From the NCBI GenBank assembly GCA_945957225.1, contig CAMFKK010000223.1:1-5063 (forward strand): DNA of 5,063 nt. Direction: 5' to 3'. Shown one piece after another: positions 1 to 5,063 of this stretch. This DNA comes from an uncultured Sphingobacteriia bacterium. Lineage in GTDB: Bacteria > Bacteroidota > Bacteroidia > Chitinophagales > Chitinophagaceae. A model generated the notes under the pieces. The model saw only the letters and a program-made list of their open reading frames with translations, was not told where the DNA came from and made no database searches. How positions within the stretch are numbered: the stretch's first letter is position 1; each line of letters starts with the position of its first letter. Position numbers and translations under genes: made by a program.

Positions 1-1
1 G

Positions 2-196
2 ACTAAGATCAATAGTAGTTCATTATTGGCCTTGAAAGACCTGACTGAATTACGCGAACTTTATTTGAGTGGTACCAAGATTACAACTGCCGATTTTGAA
101 GCGCTAAAAAAGACTTTAACAAAAACTACTATTGATACGGGTGGTTATCAAGTAGCAACCCTAGCTTCTGATACAACAAAGGTAGTGAAGAGATAA
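2..196 (+). CDS. C-terminal fragment of a leucine-rich-repeat-like protein (probable c-type cytochrome-domain protein)
   Basis: This open frame runs in from the left edge and ends at TAA (194-196), giving the last 64 residues of a protein whose start lies outside the window. Near its start is one leucine-rich-repeat-like unit (LKDLTELRELYLSGTKIT) followed by a helix-like stretch (ADFEALKKTL). The tail then reads IDTGGYQVATLASDTTKV. From memory of the family, Bacteroidota and Planctomycete proteins with an N-terminal c-type cytochrome domain often end in such repeats with a similar 'IDTGGY' tail, so that is the preferred identity. No haem-binding CxxCH motif is visible because the N-terminal part is missing, so the cytochrome assignment is inference. 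It could be another LRR protein. The final codons VVKR and the stop are encoded by an AGTGAAG-type heptamer array. It is transcribed toward fumC. Confidence 0.6.
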   Translation, partial: TKINSSSLLALKDLTELRELYLSGTKITTADFEALKKTLTKTTIDTGGYQVATLASDTTKVVKR

Positions 197-211
197 GAGT
201 GAAGAGTGAAG
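184..211 (+). repeat. AGTGAAG heptamer array, left arm of an inverted repeat
   Basis: Four tandem heptamers are visible: AGTGAAG (184-190), the variant AGATAAG (191-197), AGTGAAG (198-204) and AGTGAAG (205-211). The array covers the last codons of the upstream gene, and its TAA stop lies in the variant heptamer. The 14 bases at 198-211 are perfectly inverted at 340-353. The repeat is read directly from the sequence. Its origin, by slippage or as the end of a small mobile element, is not known. Confidence 0.8.
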
Positions 212-238
212 AATGGACGGAGAACCCATTATGCGAGT

Positions 239-261
239 AAACCTAAGCGCAGCTTAGGTTT
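239..261. terminator. Hairpin, possible terminator of the + strand gene
   Basis: A perfect 10-bp inverted repeat (AAACCTAAGC at 239-248 and GCTTAGGTTT at 252-261) surrounds a 3-nt loop, GCA. It sits about 40 bp past the stop of the + strand gene. The T run after the stem is short and mixed, so it is a weaker intrinsic terminator than the hairpin at 288-315. It may act as a 3' stabilising stem or as a first terminator. Downstream is an AAAAATTTTT palindrome (271-280). Confidence 0.55.
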
Positions 262-287
262 TAGTAATAGAAAAATTTTTATAAAAT

Positions 288-316
288 AAAGCCCCTTGGC
301 AGGCCAAGGGGCTTTT
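288..316. terminator. Strong bidirectional intrinsic terminator between convergent genes
   Basis: A GC-rich inverted repeat has arms AAAGCCCCTTGGC (288-300) and GCCAAGGGGCTTT (303-315). With the innermost pair open it makes a 12-bp stem and a CAGG tetraloop. On the + strand the stem runs into TTTT. On the minus strand it ends in TTT and continues as an AT-rich tract. It lies between the + strand gene ending at 196 and fumC, whose stop is at 349-351, so it can end transcription from both sides. Confidence 0.85.
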
Positions 317-332
317 AATGTAATAGTGTAAC

Positions 333-353
333 AATCACTCTTCACTCTTCACT
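333..353 (-). repeat. AGTGAAG heptamer array, right arm of the inverted repeat
   Basis: Read on the minus strand this is AGTGAAG (353-347), AGTGAAG (346-340) and a degenerate AGTGATT (339-333). The first 14 bases exactly match the + strand copy at 198-211, forming an inverted repeat around the two hairpins. The fumC stop codon TGA (351-349) lies inside the first heptamer and the final Lys codon overlaps its edge, so the end of fumC is set by the repeat. Confidence 0.8.
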
Positions 354-1749
354 TAATTTCTCCCACCATTTCTGAAGGAACAACCCATTGGTCAAATTCT
401 TCAGGAGTTACATAGCCCAATTTCACGGCCATTTCTTTTAAGGTAGTTCCTTCTTTGTGTGCTGTTTGAGCAATTTCTGCTGCTTTGTAATAGCCAATCT
501 TGGTATTCAAAGAAGTCACTAGCATCAAGCTATTGTCAACGTGCTTTTTAATATTGGCTTCAATAGGAGCTAGACCTACCGCACACTTGTCATTAAAGCT
601 CACACAACCATCCCCAATTAAACGTGCTGAGTGTAAGAAATTATAGATCATCACTGGTTTGAATACGTTCAATTCAAAATGACCAGTAGCACCACCAATA
701 TTTATGGCCACATCATTACCCAAAACCTGTGCAGCAATCATGGTCAAAGCTTCACACTGTGTTGGATTTACTTTTCCAGGCATAATGGAAGAACCTGGTT
801 CGTTATCTGGAAGATGCAATTCTCCAATGCCACTTCTTGGGCCAGAAGACAACATACGCACGTCATTGGCAATCTTCATCAAACTCACTGCCACTGTTTT
901 CAATGCGCCATGTGCTTCTACAATAGCATCGTGTGCTGCCAATGCTTCAAACTTATTCTCAGCAGTAATAAAAGGCAAACCAGTGAGGTTGGCAATATGT
1001 TTGGCAACATTTACATCATATCCCTTAGGGGTATTGATTCCTGTTCCTACGGCAGTTCCGCCAAGAGCCAGTTCACTCAAATGCGCTAAAGTATTGTTGA
1101 TGGCTTTTAGTCCATGATTTAATTGAGACACATAACCACTAATTTCCTGACCAAGGGTCAGTGGGGTAGCGTCCATAAAATGGGTTCTACCAATCTTTAC
1201 CACATGCATGAATTCCTTGCTTTTTTGAGCTAGGGTATCGCGCAGCTTTGTAATACCAGGAATGGTAGTTTCCAACAAAATTTTATTAGCCGCAATATGC
1301 ATGGCAGTTGGAAAAGTATCATTAGAAGACTGTGATTTGTTCACGTCATCATTGGGGTGCAAGAACTTGTCTTTATCTGTTAGACTTCCGCCTTTGATCA
1401 CATGACCACGATAAGCCACCACTTCATTCACGTTCATATTGCTCTGGGTGCCAGAACCAGTTTGCCAAACTACTAAGGGGAACTGTCCGTCTAATTTTCC
1501 TTCTAAAATCTCATCACAAACCTGACCAATCAAATCGGCTTTTTCTTTTGGCAATACACCAGCATCAAAATTGGTCAAAGCCGCTGCTTTTTTCAAATAG
1601 GCAAATGCTTTGATAATTTCCTTGGGCATTTTATTAATGTCCTGTGCAATCTGAAAATTTTCAATACTACGTTGGGTTTGTGCACCCCAATAAACATCGG
1701 CAGGTACTTTCACCTCACCCATGGTGTCTTTTTCAATACGATATTCCAT
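349..1749 (-). CDS. fumC: Class II fumarate hydratase (fumarase C)
   Basis: This 466-aa enzyme interconverts fumarate and (S)-malate in the TCA cycle. It belongs to the iron-free class II (aspartase/fumarase superfamily), a cytoplasmic homotetramer with active sites built from several subunits. Visible motifs are TGSGTQSNMN (97-106), HPNDDVN (131-137, the second carboxylate-binding site in the E. coli enzyme), SSN (141-143), GRTH with the catalytic-base His190 (E. coli His188), and the signature GSSIMPGKVNP (319-329) with Ser320 on the mobile loop plus Lys326 and Asn328. Length matches the family, and the N-terminus aligns from the first Met (MEYRIEKDTMG, like the E. coli start), which fixes the start. 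Aspartase and argininosuccinate lyase are less likely because the whole pattern follows FumC. It lies 64 bp after the crotonase gene with its own -7 promoter box in that gap. Its stop falls within a heptamer repeat. Confidence 0.97.
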   Translation of the reverse strand: MEYRIEKDTMGEVKVPADVYWGAQTQRSIENFQIAQDINKMPKEIIKAFAYLKKAAALTNFDAGVLPKEKADLIGQVCDEILEGKLDGQFPLVVWQTGSGTQSNMNVNEVVAYRGHVIKGGSLTDKDKFLHPNDDVNKSQSSNDTFPTAMHIAANKILLETTIPGITKLRDTLAQKSKEFMHVVKIGRTHFMDATPLTLGQEISGYVSQLNHGLKAINNTLAHLSELALGGTAVGTGINTPKGYDVNVAKHIANLTGLPFITAENKFEALAAHDAIVEAHGALKTVAVSLMKIANDVRMLSSGPRSGIGELHLPDNEPGSSIMPGKVNPTQCEALTMIAAQVLGNDVAINIGGATGHFELNVFKPVMIYNFLHSARLIGDGCVSFNDKCAVGLAPIEANIKKHVDNSLMLVTSLNTKIGYYKAAEIAQTAHKEGTTLKEMAVKLGYVTPEEFDQWVVPSEMVGEIK

Positions 1750-1780
1750 ATCAATAAATTTTAAACATGAATTTGCCCCG

Positions 1781-1788
1781 CAAAGGTA
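1781..1788 (-). promoter_or_regulatory. Bacteroidota -7 promoter box upstream of fumC
   Basis: The minus strand reads TACCTTTG, a full match to the Bacteroidota housekeeping -7 consensus TAnnTTTG. It lies 31 nt before the fumC ATG, so transcription would start roughly 25-28 nt upstream in an AT-rich leader without a Shine-Dalgarno sequence. No clear -33 TTG box is visible at the expected spacing, so assignment rests on the -7 match and its position in the 64-bp gap after the crotonase gene. Confidence 0.6.
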
Positions 1789-1813
1789 GGATAACCCTGA
1801 ATTTATTTGGGGA

Positions 1814-2590
1814 TCATTTACCGCTAAAAACGGCTTTTCGCTTCTCTAGAAAGGCGGTGGTGCCTTCTACTCTGTCTGCTGTATCAAAACTGGTTCCAAA
1901 TCCAGCAACTTCTACCGCATATCCATCCTTGGTTTCATCAAAAACGGCATTGGCAGCTGCTATACATTGGGCTACTGCAATGGGTGCTTTTGTTTGAATC
2001 AGACTTAAGATTTCTACCGCTTTGCCAATCAACTGATCCGCGGGAACCACATGATTTACCAAGCCATATTGATGGGCCGTTACTGCATCAATCATATTTG
2101 CGGTTAAGAGCAATTCCATGGCCCTTCCCTTGCCAATCAATTGCACCAAACGTTGGGTGCCACCATAACCAGGAATCAAACCCAGATTTACTTCTGGTTG
2201 TCCAAATTTGGCGTTCTCAGATGCAACCCTAAAATGACAACTCATGGCCAATTCACAACCACCACCTAGGGCAAATCCATTGACACAGGCAATAATGGGT
2301 TTGGGTGCATTTTCAATTCTAAAGAAAGTATCCTGACCTGCTTTAGACAATGCCATAATCCCAGACTTGTCTAAATTGTTGAATTCAGAAATATCGGCGC
2401 CAGCCACAAATGCTTTTGGACCTGCACCTGTAATGATTACTGATTGTATAGCGGCATTGCTGTAAATTTCATCCAATGCGGTGTTTAAATCTGCAAAAAC
2501 TGAAGCATTGAGTGCATTGAGTTTGTCAGGTCTATTAATGGTAATAGTAAATACCCCGTTTTCTAAACTGGTTAAAATAGTAGTATACAT
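1814..2590 (-). CDS. Enoyl-CoA hydratase / crotonase family protein
   Basis: This 258-aa crotonase-fold protein most likely hydrates trans-2-enoyl-CoA (for example crotonyl-CoA) to the 3-hydroxyacyl-CoA in beta-oxidation or short-chain acyl-CoA metabolism. Seen in order: the N-terminal ITINRPDKLNALN (16-28), the CoA/oxyanion-hole segment FVAGADISEF (61-70, Ala65), ALGGGCELAMS (107-117) with oxyanion-hole Gly110 and catalytic Glu113 (rat Glu144), and FGQPEVNLGLIPGYGGTQRL (129-148) with catalytic Glu133 (rat Glu164). Both acid/base glutamates are present, which favours a true hydratase over crotonase relatives lacking one. Substrate chain length cannot be told from sequence. The C-terminal FLEKRKAVFSGK is typical. 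The ATG is 14 nt after the B12-binding gene, with no Shine-Dalgarno sequence, implying co-transcription. Confidence 0.93.
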   Translation of the reverse strand: MYTTILTSLENGVFTITINRPDKLNALNASVFADLNTALDEIYSNAAIQSVIITGAGPKAFVAGADISEFNNLDKSGIMALSKAGQDTFFRIENAPKPIIACVNGFALGGGCELAMSCHFRVASENAKFGQPEVNLGLIPGYGGTQRLVQLIGKGRAMELLLTANMIDAVTAHQYGLVNHVVPADQLIGKAVEILSLIQTKAPIAVAQCIAAANAVFDETKDGYAVEVAGFGTSFDTADRVEGTTAFLEKRKAVFSGK

Positions 2591-2604
2591 GGCGTCAATT
2601 TGAA

Positions 2605-3012
2605 TTAAAAATTTCTATTGGCAGCAACCCAATCCTTAATATAATCAGCAATTTCTGTAGTAGTAGCGCCTGGAGCAAATAACTTGCCTACGCCAAGTGC
2701 TTGTAATTGGGTCATATCATCTTCTGGAATAATTCCACCTCCGGTTAACAAAACATCATGCATACCCTTGTCTTTCATCAACTGAATAATTTTTGGAAAG
2801 ATGGTATTATGCGCACCAGATAAAATGCTTACACCAATAGCGTCTACGTCTTCTTGCAAAGCTGCATTCACCACCATGTCTGGGGTTTGTCTGAGTCCGG
2901 TATAAATCACTTCCATTCCGGCATCTCTAAGAGAAGTGGCTATGACTTTGGCACCACGATCGTGGCCATCCAGTCCAACTTTGGCAACCAATACGCGAAT
3001 GGGTCTAGACAT
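2605..3012 (-). CDS. Standalone coenzyme-B12-binding subunit of an acyl-CoA mutase
   Basis: This 135-aa protein is a single B12-binding Rossmann-like domain, equivalent to the C-terminal domain of methylmalonyl-CoA mutase or the small subunit of two-part mutases (isobutyryl-CoA or 2-hydroxyisobutyryl-CoA type). The base-off/His-on signature is complete: DGHDRG (15-20) gives D-x-H-x-x-G with His17 as the likely cobalt ligand, followed by SIL (62-64) and the glycine-rich TGGGIIP (90-96). The start MSRPIRVLVAKVGLDGHDRG matches the family. There is no substrate-binding TIM barrel, so activity would need a large subunit, which is not in the window. It lies 47 bp after gltX and 14 bp before the crotonase gene. 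A near-match -7 sequence (TAATTTTA, minus strand, 3048-3041) lies upstream but is unconvincing. It could also be an orphan B12 carrier. Which substrate its mutase rearranges cannot be decided here. Confidence 0.88.
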   Translation of the reverse strand: MSRPIRVLVAKVGLDGHDRGAKVIATSLRDAGMEVIYTGLRQTPDMVVNAALQEDVDAIGVSILSGAHNTIFPKIIQLMKDKGMHDVLLTGGGIIPEDDMTQLQALGVGKLFAPGATTTEIADYIKDWVAANRNF

Positions 3013-3059
3013 GTGTTTGATTTTTGCAATCCTTGAATGATAAAATTAGGATAATGAAT

Positions 3060-4604
3060 TTAGGTTCTTGCACCTTGTTCTAAGATTCCAGTTACAAGTT
3101 TGATTCTATGAACGGTTGCTGTTTTACCAATAGCTGCTGCAATATCAAATACGCCAGGACCAAATTTGCCACCCACCAACATGATACGCAAAGGCAACAT
3201 CAGCTCTCCGGGTTTTAATTGGTGTGCTGCAGCTAGTTCTTTAAACTCTCTTTCTAGATCATGGGTTTCCCAAAGCGTACTTAATTCATAAGCCCTAATC
3301 AGTTCTACAAAGAATTGATTTTTCTTCTCATCCCATTTTGGCTGAATGGCAGCAGTATCAATGCTCTCAGGCATTTGAAAAAAGAAAGAACCCTGTTGTA
3401 TAAAATCATTTAATAAAGTGCATCTATCTTTTACTGCATCAATCATTTTTAATAACAATGACTCATCATTTATAGCAATTCCTTTATCTGCATAAATTTT
3501 GGATACAGCGTTTGCTAATTCAATAGCGGAAGATTTTTTAATCCACTCGTGGTTATACCATTTGGCTTTTTCGTAGTCAAACTTGGCGCCGCCCTTGTGT
3601 ACCCGATCCATGGAAAAACGTTGAATCAATTCTTCTATGCTAAAGATCTCCTGGTCTGTTCCATCGTTCCAACCCAACATGGCTAGTAGGTTCACAAATG
3701 CTTCTGGTAAAAATCCATGTTGTTTAAATCCAATAGTGGTTTCATTGGTTTTAGGATCTGTCCAGTCAGAAGCAAATACGGGAAAGCCCAAACGGTCTCC
3801 ATCGCGCTTGCTGAGTTTGCCATTACCATCTGGTTTTAAAATCAGGGGAAGATGCGCCCACTCGGGCATATCGGCCTGCCAACCCAACCATTTCCATAGT
3901 AATAAATGAACTGGTGCACTGGGTAGCCATTCTTCTCCACGAAAAGCGTGTGAGATCTTCATCAGATAATCATCTACTACCACGGCCAAATGATAGGTAG
4001 GCATGCCATCGGCTTTTAATAAAACCTTGTCGTCTACTTGGGATGTATTAAAACTCACTTCTCCACGAATCATGTCTGTGAAAGAAATGGTTTCATTCAA
4101 AGGCATTTTAATCCTTATCACGTGTGGGGTTCCAGCATCCAATAATGCTTTTGTTTCAGCTTCAGAAAGCGTGAGCGAATTGCGCATTTTTTCCCGAATG
4201 AGCTGATTGTATTGTGGCGATGGGTTCTCTGCTGTTTTGAATTCAACACGCATGGCTTCCAAATCAGCTGGGGTATCAAATGCATAATAAGCATAGCCAT
4301 CTTTTACCAATTGCTCTGCGTATTGTCTGTAACCTGCTTTGCGCTCACTCTGCCTGTAGGGGGCAAATGGACCACCATGTAGGGGGCTCTCGTCTGGGAT
4401 AATACCACACCATGCAAGTGTGTCAAATATATAGGCTTCTGCTCCTTCTACAAACCGGGTCTGGTCTGTGTCTTCAATGCGGACAATAAATTCACCACCC
4501 TGTTTTTTGGCAAACAGGTAATTGAATAGCACGGTTCTAACACCGCCCAAATGCAGACCACCCGTGGGTGATGGGGCAAAACGAACTCTAATTTTTCTGC
4601 TCAT
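3060..4604 (-). CDS. gltX: Glutamyl-tRNA synthetase
   Basis: This 514-aa cytoplasmic class I aminoacyl-tRNA synthetase charges tRNA-Glu with glutamate. The HIGH-type motif is FAPSPTGGLHLGG (9-21, HIGH replaced by HLGG, a variation known in this family). VRIEDTDQTR (41-50) is the conserved glutamate/tRNA-acceptor region, and KLSKRDG (263-269) is the KMSKS-type ATP loop. Residues from about 330 form the helical anticodon-binding domain, ending with the conserved IMLVGGKFGPGVFDI region (474-488). Length is in the usual GluRS range (roughly 470-520), and the motifs favour GluRS over GlnRS. The start is fixed because the next Met (118) lies past the HLGG motif. Whether it is discriminating or also charges tRNA-Gln cannot be settled by eye. 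It is the first gene of the minus-strand group, divergent from the secreted-protein gene, with a -7 box only 7 nt before the ATG. Confidence 0.97.
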   Translation of the reverse strand: MSRKIRVRFAPSPTGGLHLGGVRTVLFNYLFAKKQGGEFIVRIEDTDQTRFVEGAEAYIFDTLAWCGIIPDESPLHGGPFAPYRQSERKAGYRQYAEQLVKDGYAYYAFDTPADLEAMRVEFKTAENPSPQYNQLIREKMRNSLTLSEAETKALLDAGTPHVIRIKMPLNETISFTDMIRGEVSFNTSQVDDKVLLKADGMPTYHLAVVVDDYLMKISHAFRGEEWLPSAPVHLLLWKWLGWQADMPEWAHLPLILKPDGNGKLSKRDGDRLGFPVFASDWTDPKTNETTIGFKQHGFLPEAFVNLLAMLGWNDGTDQEIFSIEELIQRFSMDRVHKGGAKFDYEKAKWYNHEWIKKSSAIELANAVSKIYADKGIAINDESLLLKMIDAVKDRCTLLNDFIQQGSFFFQMPESIDTAAIQPKWDEKKNQFFVELIRAYELSTLWETHDLEREFKELAAAHQLKPGELMLPLRIMLVGGKFGPGVFDIAAAIGKTATVHRIKLVTGILEQGART

Positions 4605-4611
4605 AAGACTG

Positions 4612-4619
4612 CAAAGATA
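4612..4619 (-). promoter_or_regulatory. Bacteroidota -7 promoter box immediately upstream of gltX
   Basis: The minus strand reads TATCTTTG, a full match to TAnnTTTG, with only 7 nt (CAGTCTT) between it and the gltX ATG. The usual spacing from this box to the transcription start would leave almost no 5' leader, so the gltX mRNA may be leaderless or nearly so. No -33 TTG box is evident. It sits in the 69-bp gap between gltX and the divergent secreted-protein gene. Confidence 0.55.
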
Positions 4620-4673
4620 AACTTAAGCATTCCGTTATGGATACCCTGCCCTGAAAATTCTTACTTTCAGTCC

Positions 4674-5016
4674 ATGAAGCGCATTGTCTGGGTACTGATC
4701 CTGCTTTTTTTGGAGATTCCTTTATTGCATGCACAGTGCACTTCAAAAGAATTATTCCTACAGGTAGACAGTGCTTGGACCTTTCAGAAATTACAATTGA
4801 TTCCCTTTAGGTTTCATCAAGCGGGAAGGGCCCAAATAGACCTCATACAGGGTGCTAAACCTTTGCTTTCATTAAAAGACGCCATGCAGGCGGGCAAAAT
4901 AAAAGTAGCCGAATTCTTTAGTAATCATGATGCGGATATTCGTGTCTTAACTGTCAAGAATCTTTCCAAGCAGGCCATCATTATCAACCAAGGAGATTTA
5001 TTAGCAGGAGGTAAAC
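4674..5016 (+). CDS. 5' part of a secreted protein resembling the ARPP-1 domain family (truncated by contig end)
   Basis: Starting at ATG 4674, 114 genuine residues can be read before the sequence turns into adapter. Residues 1-20 form a Sec signal peptide (MKR, then a hydrophobic stretch to LLHA), with likely signal peptidase I cleavage before Gln21. Cys22 is not in a good lipobox because the preceding residue is Gln. The mature part includes AKPLLSLKDAMQAGKIKVAE (63-82) and VKNLSKQAIIINQGDLLAGG (94-113). This layout, 'L-x-x-A-x-x-x-G' then 'V-x-N-x-(8)-G-(D/E)-x-L-x-G-G', recalls the ARPP-1 domain, where GGKQDR would be expected next; that link is from memory and tentative. No biochemical function is assigned. 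The frame stays open to 5063, but the codons from 5016 on (PVSYTHLTLPTT...) include adapter. The gene is divergent from gltX with no convincing promoter box of its own. Confidence 0.65.
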
Positions 5017-5063
5017 CTGTCTCTTATACACATCTGACGCTGCCGACGACTAGTCGAGGGGGG
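5017..5063 (+). other. Untrimmed Illumina Nextera adapter at contig end (sequencing artefact)
   Basis: Positions 5017-5035 read CTGTCTCTTATACACATCT, the 19-bp Tn5 mosaic end used in Nextera libraries, followed at 5036-5049 by GACGCTGCCGACGA, the rest of the reverse-complemented Read-1 adapter. Next come eight bases CTAGTCGA (5050-5057), the reverse complement of TCGACTAG, which I recall as an i5 index (S513) of the Nextera XT v2 set. It ends in GGGGG where GTGTAG is expected, consistent with poor or dark-cycle base calls at read ends. This is not genomic DNA and should be masked. Confidence 0.98.

Noticed and set aside
213..257. 15-codon + strand mini-ORF (ATG to TAG) between the heptamer array and the first hairpin
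   Set aside because: It is too short, runs into the hairpin and has no sign of translation; chance is the simplest explanation.
679..1117. Two + strand open frames of about 136 aa within fumC
   Set aside because: They lie antisense to a full-length, motif-complete fumC and show no recognisable domain.
1776..1812. CCCC/GGGG pairing in the crotonase-fumC gap as a terminator
   Set aside because: It is four to five base pairs with a loop of about 29 nt and no T run, and it spans the better-supported promoter box.
1767..2232. Two + strand open frames antisense to the crotonase gene
   Set aside because: They overlap a well-supported gene and have no family-like features; shadow frames.
3041..3048. 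TAATTTTA on the minus strand upstream of the B12-binding gene as a -7 promoter box
   Set aside because: It misses the final G of TAnnTTTG, has no -33 partner and lies in an AT-rich gap where such matches arise by chance.
3637..4300. Short open frames on both strands within gltX
   Set aside because: They lie inside the synthetase gene in other frames, with no supporting motifs or start context.
4661..4669. TTACTTTCA upstream of the secreted-protein gene as a -7 box
   Set aside because: It matches only four of the six fixed positions in either alignment and has no -33 box.
5016..5063. Open reading frame continuing as PVSYTHLTLPTTSRGG, apparently a conserved C-terminal motif
   Set aside because: It is the translation of Nextera adapter and index bases, not a protein motif.

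Overview
The window looks like chromosome from a member of the Bacteroidota, most likely Chitinophagaceae or a relative. The evidence is indirect. Two intergenic regions carry the Bacteroidota -7 promoter box TAnnTTTG, and no gene has a recognisable Shine-Dalgarno sequence. Base composition is moderate to AT-rich, and the first fragment resembles the C-terminus of the c-type cytochrome/leucine-rich-repeat proteins common in that group. No marker gene fixes the genus.

Layout: (1) 2-196, + strand, the 3' end of a leucine-rich-repeat-like protein. (2) 197-348, a convergent intergenic region with two hairpins, one a strong bidirectional terminator, bracketed by inverted AGTGAAG heptamer repeats that contain the stop codons of both flanking genes. 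(3) 349-4604, four minus-strand genes in transcription order: gltX (glutamyl-tRNA synthetase), a 135-aa standalone coenzyme-B12-binding mutase subunit, an enoyl-CoA hydratase (crotonase), and fumC (class II fumarase). (4) 4605-4673, a divergent intergenic region with a -7 box almost touching the gltX start. (5) 4674-5016, + strand, the 5' part of a secreted protein resembling the ARPP-1 domain family. (6) 5017-5063, not genomic: an Illumina Nextera adapter, an 8-nt index and a G run left at the contig end.

The B12-binding subunit and crotonase are 14 bp apart and fit acyl-CoA metabolism: a carbon-skeleton mutase plus hydration of an enoyl-CoA. Fumarase acts in the TCA cycle, where succinyl-CoA from a methylmalonyl-CoA-type mutase would enter, but no mutase large subunit is present here. 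gltX, the B12 gene and the crotonase gene are probably co-transcribed, and fumC appears to have its own promoter.

I see no previously undescribed system. The clearest anomaly is technical (the adapter at the end), followed by the heptamer-bracketed convergent region and the isolated B12 subunit.
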